This document shows, in pieces, positions 1-9,272 of a DNA stretch of 64,000 nt. The DNA comes from an uncultured Acetatifactor sp. (GTDB taxonomy: Bacteria > Bacillota > Clostridia > Lachnospirales > Lachnospiraceae). The stretch spans positions 1 to 64,000 of the forward strand of contig CAJTOJ010000004.1 of NCBI GenBank assembly GCA_910577665.1, in the 5' to 3' direction. The notes beneath the pieces were generated by a model, which had not been told where the DNA came from, made no database searches, and worked only from the letters and a program-made list of their open reading frames with translations. The stretch's first letter is position 1. Each line of letters starts with the position of its first letter. A program made the translations under genes and the position numbers.

Positions 1-55
1 AAAAGGAACAAGGAAAAAGGAACAAGGAAAAAGGAACAAGGAAAAAGGAACAAGG
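1..55. repeat. 14-bp purine tandem repeat (AAAAAGGAACAAGG)n
   Basis: Four head-to-tail copies of a 14-base unit are visible; the first is one base short because the window starts inside the array, so it may extend further left. The strand is almost entirely purine apart from one C per unit. It lies upstream of the peptidyl-tRNA hydrolase gene. Copy number is likely unstable by slippage (inference). Confidence 0.9.
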
Positions 56-80
56 GCAAAAAAGAATAAGCATTAAAAGA

Positions 81-134
81 AATAAGAACAAAAAGAACAA
101 AAAGAACAAAAAGAACAAAAAGAACAAAAAGAAC
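81..134. repeat. 9-bp purine tandem repeat (AAAAAGAAC)n
   Basis: One variant unit (AATAAGAAC) is followed by five perfect copies of AAAAAGAAC. The unit differs from the neighbouring 14-mer array but shares its A/G-rich, one-C character and a closing AAGGGC. It ends about 46 bases before the pth start codon, so it lies in the pth leader or promoter region. Confidence 0.9.
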
Positions 135-180
135 AAGGGCAGGCTAAGAATAGAGAGAATAAAGGCAGGAGAACGGGAGA

Positions 181-762
181 ATGTATATGATTGTGGGCCT
201 TGGGAATCCAGGTAAGGCATATGAGAATACCAGACATAACATCGGCTTTGACGTAATAGAGTATCTGGCAGATAAAGAGCACATCGGGGTGCTGGAGAAG
301 AAGCACAAAGCCATCATTGGGAAGGGATTTGTGGCAGACAGGAAATGTGTGCTGGCAAAGCCCCAGACTTTTATGAACTTAAGCGGCGAGAGTGTGCGCA
401 GTCTGCTAGACTACTATAAGGCGGATGAGAAGACGGAACTGATCGTCATATCCGATGATGTGAGCCTGGACGTAGGACAGATACGGATCCGGAAGAAGGG
501 AAGCGCAGGAGGACACAATGGTCTGAAGAATATCATAGCCCATCTGGGACATGACAGCTTTATCCGGGTAAAAATGGGTGTGGGAGAGAAGCCCAGAGGA
601 TACGATCTGGCAGACTATGTGCTGGGGCATTTTCCGGCGGGAGAGCGGAAAGCCATGGATGAGGCTGTGGTCCGGGCGGCGGAGGCTATCCGAATGATCC
701 TGGCCCAGGATGTGGATGCTGCTATGAATGCGTATAACAGAAAACAGAATCCACAGCTGTGA
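181..762 (+). CDS. pth: peptidyl-tRNA hydrolase
   Basis: Cleaves the ester bond of peptidyl-tRNAs that drop off the ribosome, recycling tRNA in the cytoplasm. The 193-residue length is normal for bacterial Pth. The N-terminus has the family signature GLGNPGKAYENTRHNIGF (residues 6-23) with the catalytic His19 and substrate-binding Asn9; Asp in SDDVSLD and the GSAGGHNGLK segment are also typical. The start ATG follows GGAGAACGGGAGA. It is followed 69 bases later by mfd in the same direction, the pth-mfd order common in Firmicutes, so the two are probably co-transcribed. Confidence 0.97.
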   Translation: MYMIVGLGNPGKAYENTRHNIGFDVIEYLADKEHIGVLEKKHKAIIGKGFVADRKCVLAKPQTFMNLSGESVRSLLDYYKADEKTELIVISDDVSLDVGQIRIRKKGSAGGHNGLKNIIAHLGHDSFIRVKMGVGEKPRGYDLADYVLGHFPAGERKAMDEAVVRAAEAIRMILAQDVDAAMNAYNRKQNPQL

Positions 763-837
763 TATCCAGGAACATAAAAGCTGCAAAGCAGCAGGGAGTT
801 GACGGGTACGTATGAAGGCGTATAGGAGGGTGTGAAT

Positions 838-3800
838 ATGCAGGCATTGTTGGCGCCTTTGCGGGAGCTGGCTGAATTTGATACATGGAAGGATATCCTG
901 CGCAAGGGGACTGGATCTGTGGCACTGACTGGCTGTGTGGATTCCCAGAAGCTGCATTTGATCTATGGACTTTCGGAGGAAGCGAAGATACGGCTCATTG
1001 TGACATACAGTGATCTGAAGGCCCGGGAGATCTATGAGGAATACCAGTTTTATTCCAGGGATGTGATGTTGTATCCGGCCAAGGATCTGATCTTTTTCCA
1101 GGCAGATATCCATGGGAACCAGCTGGTGAAAGAGCGGGTGAAGACTCTGCGCCGTCTTATGGAGCGCAGGCCCATTACCATTGTCACTACCTATGCGGCC
1201 CTGATGACGCCCCAGGTCATGTGGGATGCCGAAAAAGATGTGATACGGCTACACCAGGGCGGGATACTGCAGGAGAGGGAGCTGGCAAAGAGACTGGTGT
1301 CTTTTGGTTATGAGAATAATTACCAGGTAGAGGGTCCCGGACAGTTTTCCATCCGTGGTGGTATTGTGGATATCTTTGACTTGACAGAGGAGAATCCTTA
1401 CCGCATAGAATTGTGGGGGGATGAGATTGAATCCATCCGTAGCTTCGATGTACTTAGCCAGCGCTCCATTGAGAAGCTGGAGGGGATCAGTGTGTTCCCG
1501 GCTACGGAGTTTGTGCTGGAGGAGGACCGGATCCGGCGGGGCCTGGAAAAGCTGGAGAAGGAGGCGAAGAAGCAGGAGAAGCTGTTTCGGGATTCCCAGA
1601 GGCCGGAGGAGGCCCACAGGATTGCCACCCAGGTGAAGGAGCTGAGAGAACAGCTGCTGGAATGCAAGAATGCGGTGAACCTGGAAGGTTATATCCGGTA
1701 TTTTTATGACAAGACAGTGACGCTGCCAGAGCTTCTGCTGCATATGGCCGGGGACTCCCCAAAGGGACCCGGGGCAGGGCAGAAACCTTTATTTTTCCTG
1801 GAGGAGCCTATGCGTCTGAAGGAACAGGCAGATGCGGTGGAACTGGAATTCCGGGAAAGTATGGAACAGCGTGTGCAGAAGGGCTATATCCTGCCGGGGC
1901 AGATGGATCTGCTCTATTCAGGGGAACAGGCGGCCGCCAAGCTGTACGGAGGCAGTGTCGTTACGGTTTCCACCATGGACAGCCGGGGCGGGTATTTCAA
2001 AACGGACAGGAAAGTGGATGTGGCGGCACGCAGTGTGGCTCCTTACAATAACAGCTTCGAGACATTGGTGAAAGACCTGAAGCAGTTTCGCAGGAATGGT
2101 TACCGGGTATTGCTACTCTCCGGCTCCAGGACCAGGGCCAGACGTCTGGCAGAAGACCTTAGGGATCAGGAACTGACAGCCCTTTACACGGAGGATCCTT
2201 TCCGGGAAGTGCAGCCAGGAGAAGTGGTCACCTACTATGGTCATGTGAACAAGGGGTTTGAGTATCCGCTGCTGAAATTCGTGGTGGTGTCCGAGACGGA
2301 TATTTTCGGAGGACAGAAGAAGCAGAAGAAGGGAAGGAAACATTACCAGGGACAGAAGATCAAGGATTTCAATGATCTGAAGGTAGGGGATTATGTGGTC
2401 CATGAGAGCCATGGTCTGGGAATCTACCAGGGAATTGAGAAGGTGGAGATGGATAAGGTGGTGAAGGACTATATTAAGATCGAGTACCGGGACGGGGGGA
2501 ACCTGTATGTGCTGGCTACGGGACTGGATGTGATCCAGAAATACGCATCCGCCGATGCCAGGAAGCCCAGACTGAACAAGCTGGGCAGCAAGGAGTGGGA
2601 CCGGACCAAGACCAAGGTGCGCAGTGCAGTCAGCCAGGTGGCGAAAGACCTGGTGGAGCTGTATGCCCTGCGCCAGGCCAGCCAGGGGTACCAGTATGCC
2701 CAGGACACCGTGTGGCAGAAGGAATTCGAGGAAATGTTTCCCTTTGAGGAGACGGAGGACCAGCTCCATGCCATAGCGGACACCAAGGCAGATATGGAGA
2801 GTACCCGGATTATGGATCGGCTGATCTGCGGGGATGTGGGTTACGGCAAGACAGAGATCGCCATCCGGGCTGCTTTCAAGGCTGTACAGGAGGGAAAGCA
2901 AGTGGTGTACCTGGTGCCCACCACCATTCTGGCCCAGCAGCATTTTACCACTTTTGTACAGAGGATGAAGGACTATCCTGTGCGGGTGGAGCTGATGAGC
3001 CGTTTCCGTACCCCGGCCCAGATCAAGACGACCTTGAAGGATCTGGAGAAAGGCCTGGTGGATATTGTGATCGGCACCCACCGGGTATTGTCGGGAGATG
3101 TGAAGTTCAAGGATCTGGGGCTTCTGGTCATTGACGAGGAACAGCGTTTCGGAGTGGCCCACAAGGAAAAGATCAAGAAACTGCGGGAAAATGTGGATGT
3201 GCTGACCTTGACGGCAACGCCTATCCCCAGAACCCTGCACATGAGCCTTATCGGCATCCGGGATATGAGTGTACTGGAAGAGGCCCCGGAGGACCGTCAG
3301 CCCATACAGACCTTTGTCTGTGAATACAATGAGGAACTGATTAGAGAGGCTGTCTGTCGGGAAATGGCCAGGGGAGGCCAGGTTTACTATGTATACAACC
3401 GGGTGAACAACATTGCAGATGTTGCCGCCCAGATTGCAAAGCTGGTGCCGGAAGCCACGGTGGCTTTTGCCCATGGGCAGATGAAGGAACAGGAGCTGGA
3501 ACAGATCATGTTCGACTTTATCGGTGGTGAGATTGACGTGCTGGTATCCACTACCATCATTGAGACGGGCCTGGACATCTCCAATGTGAATACCATGATC
3601 ATCCATGATTCAGACAACCTGGGACTCTCCCAGCTCTACCAGCTGCGTGGCAGGGTGGGCCGCTCCAACCGCACGGCTTATGCCTTCTTGATGTATAAGA
3701 GGGACAAAATGCTAAAGGAGGTAGCGGAAAAACGTCTGGCTGCCATACGGGAATTCACAGATCTGGGCAGTGGTTTCCGTATTGCCATGCGGGACCTGGA

Positions 3801-4422
3801 GATCCGGGGGGCCGGGAATCTGCTGGGGATACAACAGCATGGGCATATGGAGGCTGTGGGATACGATCTGTATTGCAAGATGCTCAACGAGGCGGTGCAG
3901 AACCAGAAAGGCATTGCGGTAGCGGAGGATTTTGCCACCACCATTGACCTGGATGTAGATGCATTCATCCCACCGGAATATATCATGAATGAGGCCCAGA
4001 AGCTGGATATTTACAAGCGGATTGCAGGGATCGAGAATGGCAGGGAGCGGGATGACATGCAGGATGAACTCTTAGATCGTTTTGGCGCCATCCCGAAATC
4101 TGTGGAGAACCTGCTTCGGATCGCCCTGGTCCGGGTGGCTGCCCATAGGCTGTATCTGACAGAGGTCAAGGGGAAAAACGAGAGGATTACCTTCACTTTC
4201 CGGCCGGATGCACAGGTGGATGTGACCGGGATTCCGCAGCTTCTGGGACGGTATGGGTATAACCTTACCTTCACGGCCTACGGCACGCCCTTTTTCACTT
4301 ACCGGTATAAAAAGACCGGCTTGATAGAGACAGACGAGGAGTTGCTATTAGAGAAGACAGAAGAACTACTCCGGGACATGGAGATACTTCTGCCACAAAG
4401 CGGGAAACTACCTTCTGAGTGA
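838..4422 (+). CDS. mfd: transcription-repair coupling factor Mfd
   Basis: ATP-driven translocase that removes stalled RNA polymerase from DNA lesions and recruits UvrA. About 1194 residues, full length. Visible in order: UvrB-like N-terminal domains, an RNA-polymerase-interacting Tudor-like segment (DLKVGDYVVHESHGLGIYQG), helicase motif I GDVGYGKTE near residue 665, DEEQ box (motif II) near 766, motif III TATPIPRTL, and the RecG-like LRGRVGRSN motif. A GTG at 832 is in frame, but it lies one base after the AGGAGGG site, whereas ATG 838 has seven-base spacing, so ATG 838 is chosen. No frame damage seen. Confidence 0.98.
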   Translation: MQALLAPLRELAEFDTWKDILRKGTGSVALTGCVDSQKLHLIYGLSEEAKIRLIVTYSDLKAREIYEEYQFYSRDVMLYPAKDLIFFQADIHGNQLVKERVKTLRRLMERRPITIVTTYAALMTPQVMWDAEKDVIRLHQGGILQERELAKRLVSFGYENNYQVEGPGQFSIRGGIVDIFDLTEENPYRIELWGDEIESIRSFDVLSQRSIEKLEGISVFPATEFVLEEDRIRRGLEKLEKEAKKQEKLFRDSQRPEEAHRIATQVKELREQLLECKNAVNLEGYIRYFYDKTVTLPELLLHMAGDSPKGPGAGQKPLFFLEEPMRLKEQADAVELEFRESMEQRVQKGYILPGQMDLLYSGEQAAAKLYGGSVVTVSTMDSRGGYFKTDRKVDVAARSVAPYNNSFETLVKDLKQFRRNGYRVLLLSGSRTRARRLAEDLRDQELTALYTEDPFREVQPGEVVTYYGHVNKGFEYPLLKFVVVSETDIFGGQKKQKKGRKHYQGQKIKDFNDLKVGDYVVHESHGLGIYQGIEKVEMDKVVKDYIKIEYRDGGNLYVLATGLDVIQKYASADARKPRLNKLGSKEWDRTKTKVRSAVSQVAKDLVELYALRQASQGYQYAQDTVWQKEFEEMFPFEETEDQLHAIADTKADMESTRIMDRLICGDVGYGKTEIAIRAAFKAVQEGKQVVYLVPTTILAQQHFTTFVQRMKDYPVRVELMSRFRTPAQIKTTLKDLEKGLVDIVIGTHRVLSGDVKFKDLGLLVIDEEQRFGVAHKEKIKKLRENVDVLTLTATPIPRTLHMSLIGIRDMSVLEEAPEDRQPIQTFVCEYNEELIREAVCREMARGGQVYYVYNRVNNIADVAAQIAKLVPEATVAFAHGQMKEQELEQIMFDFIGGEIDVLVSTTIIETGLDISNVNTMIIHDSDNLGLSQLYQLRGRVGRSNRTAYAFLMYKRDKMLKEVAEKRLAAIREFTDLGSGFRIAMRDLEIRGAGNLLGIQQHGHMEAVGYDLYCKMLNEAVQNQKGIAVAEDFATTIDLDVDAFIPPEYIMNEAQKLDIYKRIAGIENGRERDDMQDELLDRFGAIPKSVENLLRIALVRVAAHRLYLTEVKGKNERITFTFRPDAQVDVTGIPQLLGRYGYNLTFTAYGTPFFTYRYKKTGLIETDEELLLEKTEELLRDMEILLPQSGKLPSE

Positions 4423-4442
4423 TAGGCGAACAGATATTCTTT

Positions 4443-4463
4443 TTGAGAGAGTTTTAAGGGACT
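4443..4463 (+). repeat. 21-bp motif, copy 1
   Basis: The 21 bases starting TTGAGAGAGTTTTAA and ending GGGACT match a second stretch at 9452-9472 at 19 of 21 positions. Both lie in spacers on the plus strand after a gene end. Function unknown; it could be part of a promoter or a small dispersed repeat. Confidence 0.5.
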
Positions 4464-4542
4464 TAAAATATGATATCTTCTGTTTTAGAACAAAACAGTT
4501 CGGAACAGGACAGGGGAAGACCCTGGGACAGGAGGTATCATT

Positions 4543-4656
4543 ATGAAGGGCTATTACACAGCAAGCGGTTACATGGGACTGGTGGAGGGCGTCTATATCC
4601 TGTTTGCCAGTGAGGCGGATTACAGGGAGTATGTGGAGGAATGGGACTGGTCCTGA
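4543..4656 (+). CDS. 37-residue small protein, function unknown
   Basis: An ATG is preceded at good spacing by GGAGGT (4531-4536), and the frame encodes 37 residues starting MKGYYTASGYMGLVEG and ending in VEEWDWS. The peptide is aromatic-rich (five Tyr, two Trp) and acidic towards its end, with no clear signal or membrane segment. I recall similar short MKGYYTASGYMG-type proteins in Lachnospiraceae, which fits a real conserved gene, but no function is known to me. It sits alone between mfd and the sugar kinase; the rest of that spacer (4423-4542 and 4657-4811) shows nothing else clear. Confidence 0.65.
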   Translation: MKGYYTASGYMGLVEGVYILFASEADYREYVEEWDWS

Positions 4657-4811
4657 CTGGAGGCATGAGAGGCCGGCAGCGCAGGCTGACCTGCGGTCTA
4701 CAGCCGGGTGTGGATGGCATATGAGCCATGTAACCGCACATTTGCCTTTACGGATGTGAGAAAAGTATGATATCATAAAAGATACATAAGAGGCAAAGGG
4801 AGGACAAGCGC

Positions 4812-5834
4812 ATGAAGAGACCATTCGATTTGCTTACGCTGGGAGAGATTATGTTAAGGCTGTCTCCGCCAGACAATGAGCGGATTACCCGGGGTGACAC
4901 TTTGAGCAAACAGGCAGGGGGTGCAGAGCTGAACTCTGCTACCGGTGCTGCCATGCTGGGACTGCGCTGTGGCATATTGTCCAAGCTGCCAGCCAATGAT
5001 CTGGGAATTTATATCAAGAACCGTGTCCGTCTCTGTGGGGTCAGCGATGACTATCTGGTGTACGATGGGGACAAGGATGCCAGACTGGGCGTATACTACT
5101 ATGAGAATGGTGCCTATCCCAGGAAGCCACGCATCGTTTATGACAGGAAGAACACTTCCATGAACAAGATTTCCGTGGACGACTACGAAGATTCCCTGTA
5201 CAGCGCTACCCATTGCTTCCATACAAGCGGTATCACCCTGGCTTTAAGCCCTGAAGTGCGGGACACGGCAGTGGAGATGATCAGACGGTTCAAGGCACAG
5301 GGAACCATCATTTCCTTTGATGTGAATTTCAGGGGCAATCTGTGGACAGGACCGGAGGCAAAGGCATGTATTGAGTCGATCCTGCCCTATGTGGACATTT
5401 TTTTCTGCTCGGAGGACACAGCCAGGCTCACTTTCCTAAAGGAGGGTGATGCAAAAAGTATCATGAAGAGTTTTACGGAAGCGTATTCCATCTCCATCGT
5501 GGCTTCCACCCAGCGCATTGTGCATAGCCCCAAGCGGCACACTTTCGGCTCCATCATCTACTGTGCAAAGGAGGACACCTTCTATGAAGAGGCTCCTTAT
5601 GCGGACATTGAAGTGGTGGACCGGATTGGCAGCGGGGATGCCTACATATCTGGTGTGCTGTATGGGTTGCTGTCCCACGAGGGAGAATACCAGAGGGCAC
5701 TGGAATATGGAAATGCGGTCAGCGCCTTGAAGAATACCATCCCTGGCGACCTGCTTTCCACGGACTTGAAGGAGATTGAAGGGATCATTAAGGAGCATAA
5801 GTCTACAGGACGAATTGCCGAAATGGACAGGTGA
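4812..5834 (+). CDS. PfkB-family sugar kinase (2-keto-3-deoxygluconate kinase-like)
   Basis: Ribokinase/PfkB-fold kinase that phosphorylates a sugar or sugar acid using ATP; 340 residues. Visible: N-terminal TLGEIMLRLSPP, the GGAELNSA substrate-lid segment typical of KdgK-like enzymes, and the C-terminal anion-hole signature DRIGSGDAYISG with catalytic Asp. The start ATG follows AGGGAGGACAAGCGC. The KdgK assignment rests on the N-terminal pattern; no uronate or KDG aldolase gene is adjacent, so another sugar acid is possible. It is followed by spoVT, which has its own promoter. Confidence 0.8.
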   Translation: MKRPFDLLTLGEIMLRLSPPDNERITRGDTLSKQAGGAELNSATGAAMLGLRCGILSKLPANDLGIYIKNRVRLCGVSDDYLVYDGDKDARLGVYYYENGAYPRKPRIVYDRKNTSMNKISVDDYEDSLYSATHCFHTSGITLALSPEVRDTAVEMIRRFKAQGTIISFDVNFRGNLWTGPEAKACIESILPYVDIFFCSEDTARLTFLKEGDAKSIMKSFTEAYSISIVASTQRIVHSPKRHTFGSIIYCAKEDTFYEEAPYADIEVVDRIGSGDAYISGVLYGLLSHEGEYQRALEYGNAVSALKNTIPGDLLSTDLKEIEGIIKEHKSTGRIAEMDR

Positions 5835-5872
5835 GGGGCAGGAACCTTTTCAAAACAGGCCAGTATTTTTTA

Positions 5873-5901
5873 GCATAAAATCCCTGCATTTACAAATACT
5901 A
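5873..5901 (+). promoter_or_regulatory. sigma-G-like promoter of spoVT
   Basis: GCATA (5873-5877) and AATACTA (5895-5901) are separated by 17 bases. This resembles the forespore sigma-G consensus (GHATR and CATnnTA), and spoVT is a sigma-G gene in Bacillus subtilis. The predicted start near 5908 leaves a leader of about 65 bases. Confidence 0.45.
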
Positions 5902-5973
5902 GGGTTCGTGAGGACTTATAGTGATTGTGATGGAGGGCTTTTTGTCCTCTGTGAAAGGAGACAAAGAGGGTAA

Positions 5974-6519
5974 ATGAAAGCAACAGGAATTGTTAGAAGA
6001 ATAGATGACCTGGGTCGTATTGTGATACCAAAGGAGATCCGCAGAACCCTTCACATCCGGGAATCAGATCCCCTGGAAATCTTTACGGACAGGGAGGGAC
6101 AGGTGATTCTGAAGAAATATTCACCCATTGGGGAGATGACTACCTTCGCCAAACAATATGTGGAGAGTCTGGCCCAGGTGTCAGGCCATGCGGCGCTGAT
6201 CGCGGACAGAGACCAGTTTATCGCGGCGGCAGGTGGTTACAAACATCTGGTGAACAAATCCGTAAGCAGGCAGCTGGATGAAAAGGTACACAACAGGGAG
6301 TTGCTGATGGCGTCCAGGGGAGACAGGGGATTCATCAGTGTGTGTGAGGAAGGGACGGAAGAGTATCAGCATGAAGCCATTGCGCCCATTCTCTGTGAGG
6401 GTGATATCATAGGCAGTGTGGTACTGCTGGAGAATGACAACAAGGCCCGTATGGGAGAAGTGGAGCAGAAGCTGGTACAGTCTGCAGCAGGTTTCCTGGG
6501 CAGGCAGATGGAACAGTAG
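5974..6519 (+). CDS. spoVT: stage V sporulation protein T (AbrB-family regulator)
   Basis: Transcription factor of the developing spore, modulating sigma-G-dependent genes. Length 181 residues, standard. Residues 1-50 form the swapped-hairpin AbrB DNA-binding domain (MKATGIVRRIDDLGRIVIPK, with KEIRRTLHIRE following). The remainder is a GAF-like domain that in SpoVT stabilises the tetramer. The ATG follows GAAAGGAGACAAAGAGGGTAA. The gene stands alone with a sigma-G-like promoter upstream, and marks the organism as an endospore former. AbrB itself would be much shorter. Confidence 0.95.
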   Translation: MKATGIVRRIDDLGRIVIPKEIRRTLHIRESDPLEIFTDREGQVILKKYSPIGEMTTFAKQYVESLAQVSGHAALIADRDQFIAAAGGYKHLVNKSVSRQLDEKVHNRELLMASRGDRGFISVCEEGTEEYQHEAIAPILCEGDIIGSVVLLENDNKARMGEVEQKLVQSAAGFLGRQMEQ

Positions 6520-6543
6520 GGGGGAGTCATATAGCCCCCTGCT
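6515..6543. terminator. hairpin between convergent spoVT and pncB
   Basis: CAGTAGGGGG and CCCCCTGCTG form a 10-bp inverted repeat around an 11-base loop. The T run after it is weak, but the position between convergent genes fits a bidirectional terminator. Confidence 0.5.
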
Positions 6544-6624
6544 GTTTCCCTGCTTTTGCCACATGTCGGGTCCTGGGTTTGTAAAGATTACGGAAGGCCA
6601 ACAGATCCGTACCTGTACCAGAGT

Positions 6625-8079
6625 TTACTGGCGGCTCATTTCCTCCAGTAGCTTCAGCTTGGTATCATACAGCTTCTGGGACAGATCCACATATACCTGG
6701 TGGGGATTGACCAGGCGTTTGGTCTCGTCCCACAGGGTGTCCAGCTCTTTTAGGCAGTAGGCCCGGATATCCATGACCCTGGGGGAAGTATAGCAACAGG
6801 TACCCTGTCGGAAGACCTGTTCCATCAGGGGGCGGAGGGTATAGGTGCCTCCTGCCAGTCTTGTCTTTTTCCATGGCTCGTAGGGATCGAACAGCAGCAG
6901 GTCATCCTGTTCGCAGTAGGATTCTTCTTCCAGGCAGATTAAGTCAGCCTTGATTTTCTGGCTGTCTTTTTCGTAGATCCGGTATATTTTCTTATTGCCT
7001 GGATTGGTGATCTTCTCTGTGTTCTCTGAGAGCTTGATCTTGGGGAGGAAGCTGCCGTCCGGGGCTTTGATGGCAGTCAGCTTGTAAACACCACCGAAGG
7101 AAGGATTGTCCTTGGAGGTGATCAGGTTAGTGCCAACTCCCCAGGATGTGATGGCGGCACCCTGGGCCTTCAGGCTGTCAATCAGGTATTCGTCCAGATC
7201 GTTGGAGGCGGAGATCACGGCATCTGGAAAGCCAGCCTCATCCAGCATTTTCCTGGCCTTTTTGGAGAGATAAGCCAGATCCCCGCTGTCTAGGCGGATG
7301 CCATAGAAAGTTAGGGGAATACCGGCTTTACGCATTTCGGTGAATACACGGATGGCATTTGGAACCCCGGATTTCAAGGTGTCATAGGTGTCTGCCAGCA
7401 GGATGCAGGCGTTCGGGTACATATCTGCGTAGGTCTTAAAGGCGGAATATTCATCGGGAAAGCTCATGATCCAACTATGGGCATGGGTACCTTTCACAGG
7501 TACGCCAAAAAGCTGGCCACAGAGTACATTGCTGGTGCCAATGCAGCCACCAATCATGGCGGCCCTGGCGCCATAGGTTCCGGCATCCGGCCCCTGTGCC
7601 CGGCGCAGGCCGAACTCCATGATCCCATCCCCCTTTGCGGCATAGCAGACCCGTGCCGCTTTGGTGGCGATCAGACTCTGGTGGTTGATGATATTCAGGA
7701 TGGCGGTCTCCACAAGCTGGGCCTCCATAATGGGTGCGATGACTTTCAACACCGGCTCTCTGGGAAATATCACTGTCCCTTCAGGGATGGCATAGATATC
7801 TCCGGAAAAACGGAAATGTGCCAGATACTCCAGGAAATCTTCTTCAAAGATGTCCAGAGAGGCCAGATAGTCGATATCTTCTTTTTCAAAACAAAGTTCC
7901 TTGATATACTGGATAACCTGCTCCAGCCCGGCGGCAATGGCATAGCCGCCGCCACAGGGATTGTTCCGGTAGAAGGCATCGAAAATAACAGTTTCATTGC
8001 GATCCTTGTGACGGAAATAACCCTGCATCATTGTGAGCTCATAGAGATCTGTCATCAAAGTGAGATTCTGTCGGTCCAT
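6625..8079 (-). CDS. pncB: nicotinate phosphoribosyltransferase
   Basis: Joins nicotinate to PRPP to make nicotinate mononucleotide, the first step of the NAD salvage (Preiss-Handler) route. 484 residues, typical of the Firmicute type. Visible: N-terminal TDLYELTMMQGYF (quinolinate/nicotinate PRTase N-domain), the EFGLRRAQGPDAG segment with PRPP-binding residues, IRLDSGDLAYLSKKAR and the GVGTNLITS phosphate-binding region near the C-terminal third. It stands alone on the minus strand and converges on spoVT. Confidence 0.95.
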   Translation of the reverse strand: MDRQNLTLMTDLYELTMMQGYFRHKDRNETVIFDAFYRNNPCGGGYAIAAGLEQVIQYIKELCFEKEDIDYLASLDIFEEDFLEYLAHFRFSGDIYAIPEGTVIFPREPVLKVIAPIMEAQLVETAILNIINHQSLIATKAARVCYAAKGDGIMEFGLRRAQGPDAGTYGARAAMIGGCIGTSNVLCGQLFGVPVKGTHAHSWIMSFPDEYSAFKTYADMYPNACILLADTYDTLKSGVPNAIRVFTEMRKAGIPLTFYGIRLDSGDLAYLSKKARKMLDEAGFPDAVISASNDLDEYLIDSLKAQGAAITSWGVGTNLITSKDNPSFGGVYKLTAIKAPDGSFLPKIKLSENTEKITNPGNKKIYRIYEKDSQKIKADLICLEEESYCEQDDLLLFDPYEPWKKTRLAGGTYTLRPLMEQVFRQGTCCYTSPRVMDIRAYCLKELDTLWDETKRLVNPHQVYVDLSQKLYDTKLKLLEEMSRQ

Positions 8080-8360
8080 GTTTTCCCCCTTTTATGTGCC
8101 CTTTGCCAGCCGCCTGTCCGGACTTCCATGTAGGTTTGGGAAGTTGGCATCATGCCTGGAAATGTAAGCTTGTCAGTCCGTATTCTCCTGCAGGCATGGA
8201 ATATCAATCTGCCTGTCATGTGAACTGTAACAATCATATAACGGCTGGAAAAAATTTTCAAGTAGGTTATTGATGCAAAATCCATGTGGAAAACAAGAAG
8301 AAAATAGGGTATAGTTTTGGAGATGGAAGGAAGCTGGTACACAGACGGGAGGGTGTGGCG

Positions 8361-9272
8361 ATGAAAATACTGGTGATTGGTGGCAGTTATTTTTACGGAA
8401 GGGTATTTCTGATGGTGGCAGCAAAAGAGCATGAAATTACCGTGGTAAACAGGGGAACGTATGAGCTGGACAGGTTTGGCATAATCCACAGAAAAGGTGA
8501 GCGTCATGATCCCCAGGTGTGGGCAGGTTGTACAGATGCATATGATGCAGTGGTGGATTTCTGTGCGTACAGTCCGGGGGACGTGGCCTGTGTGCTGGAG
8601 CACCTGGCAGGAAGTGTGACCCAGTATGTGCTGGTGAGCACCGTGGACGTGTACCGAAGAGGATCCGGGGACTGTAAGCGGGAGGACACGCCATTGGAGA
8701 CCCGCGTCTTTTCAGGAGAGGCGGGGATGTATATTGCCGGGAAGGTGGCTCTGGAACAAGAGGTTGCAGCACAGTGCAGGGAGAGAGGGATTGCATACAC
8801 GATCCTGCGGCCGGCGATTTTGTACGGTCCTTACAATTATGCGCCCAGGGAATCCGAATTCATCCGGATTGTCCTACAGCACCATGTGATTCCCCGGTAC
8901 ACGGACGCTACCGGCAGATTCCAGTTTGTCTATGTGAAGGATGCGGCCTGTGCCATCTTGAAATGTCTGGGCAACGGGAAGACATATGGCCAGGCATATA
9001 ATCTGGCACAGGACGAGATTCTGGACTATGAAGGGTTTTTCCAGGTACTGGATCAGGTGGCGGATCTGGAGACCCACAGGAGACCTATGACGCTGGAGCA
9101 GGCGGCAGCGGCAGGCTTTCCCATCCCGTTTCCGGCCACTGCCCAGGAGACGGAGTTGGTATCTGGTACCAGAAGCAAGACAGAGCTTGGAATTGAGTAC
9201 ATATCGTTCCAGGAGGGGATGCGAAAGACCTGGAGGGCCTTTTACAATGTATATCAGGCATCTGGCTGTTAA
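8361..9272 (+). CDS. NAD-dependent epimerase/dehydratase (extended SDR)
   Basis: Rossmann-fold oxidoreductase of 303 residues. The N-terminus MKILVIGGSYFYGRVF carries an atypical glycine-rich loop (GGSYFYG); the catalytic pair is YIAGK (Y-x-x-x-K) and ILRPAILYGPYN is the usual downstream strand. This loop pattern is close to the isoflavone-reductase/CSP41-like atypical SDRs, so the substrate is unclear. Upstream in-frame starts exist from 8286, but ATG 8361 has the GGGAGGG site at seven-base spacing and begins directly with the Rossmann strand. Single gene. Confidence 0.85.
   Translation: MKILVIGGSYFYGRVFLMVAAKEHEITVVNRGTYELDRFGIIHRKGERHDPQVWAGCTDAYDAVVDFCAYSPGDVACVLEHLAGSVTQYVLVSTVDVYRRGSGDCKREDTPLETRVFSGEAGMYIAGKVALEQEVAAQCRERGIAYTILRPAILYGPYNYAPRESEFIRIVLQHHVIPRYTDATGRFQFVYVKDAACAILKCLGNGKTYGQAYNLAQDEILDYEGFFQVLDQVADLETHRRPMTLEQAAAAGFPIPFPATAQETELVSGTRSKTELGIEYISFQEGMRKTWRAFYNVYQASGC

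Noticed and set aside
73..306. Minus-strand open frame across the purine repeats
   Set aside because: The Cys/Ser/Phe-rich product is only a translation of the tandem repeats and overlaps pth.
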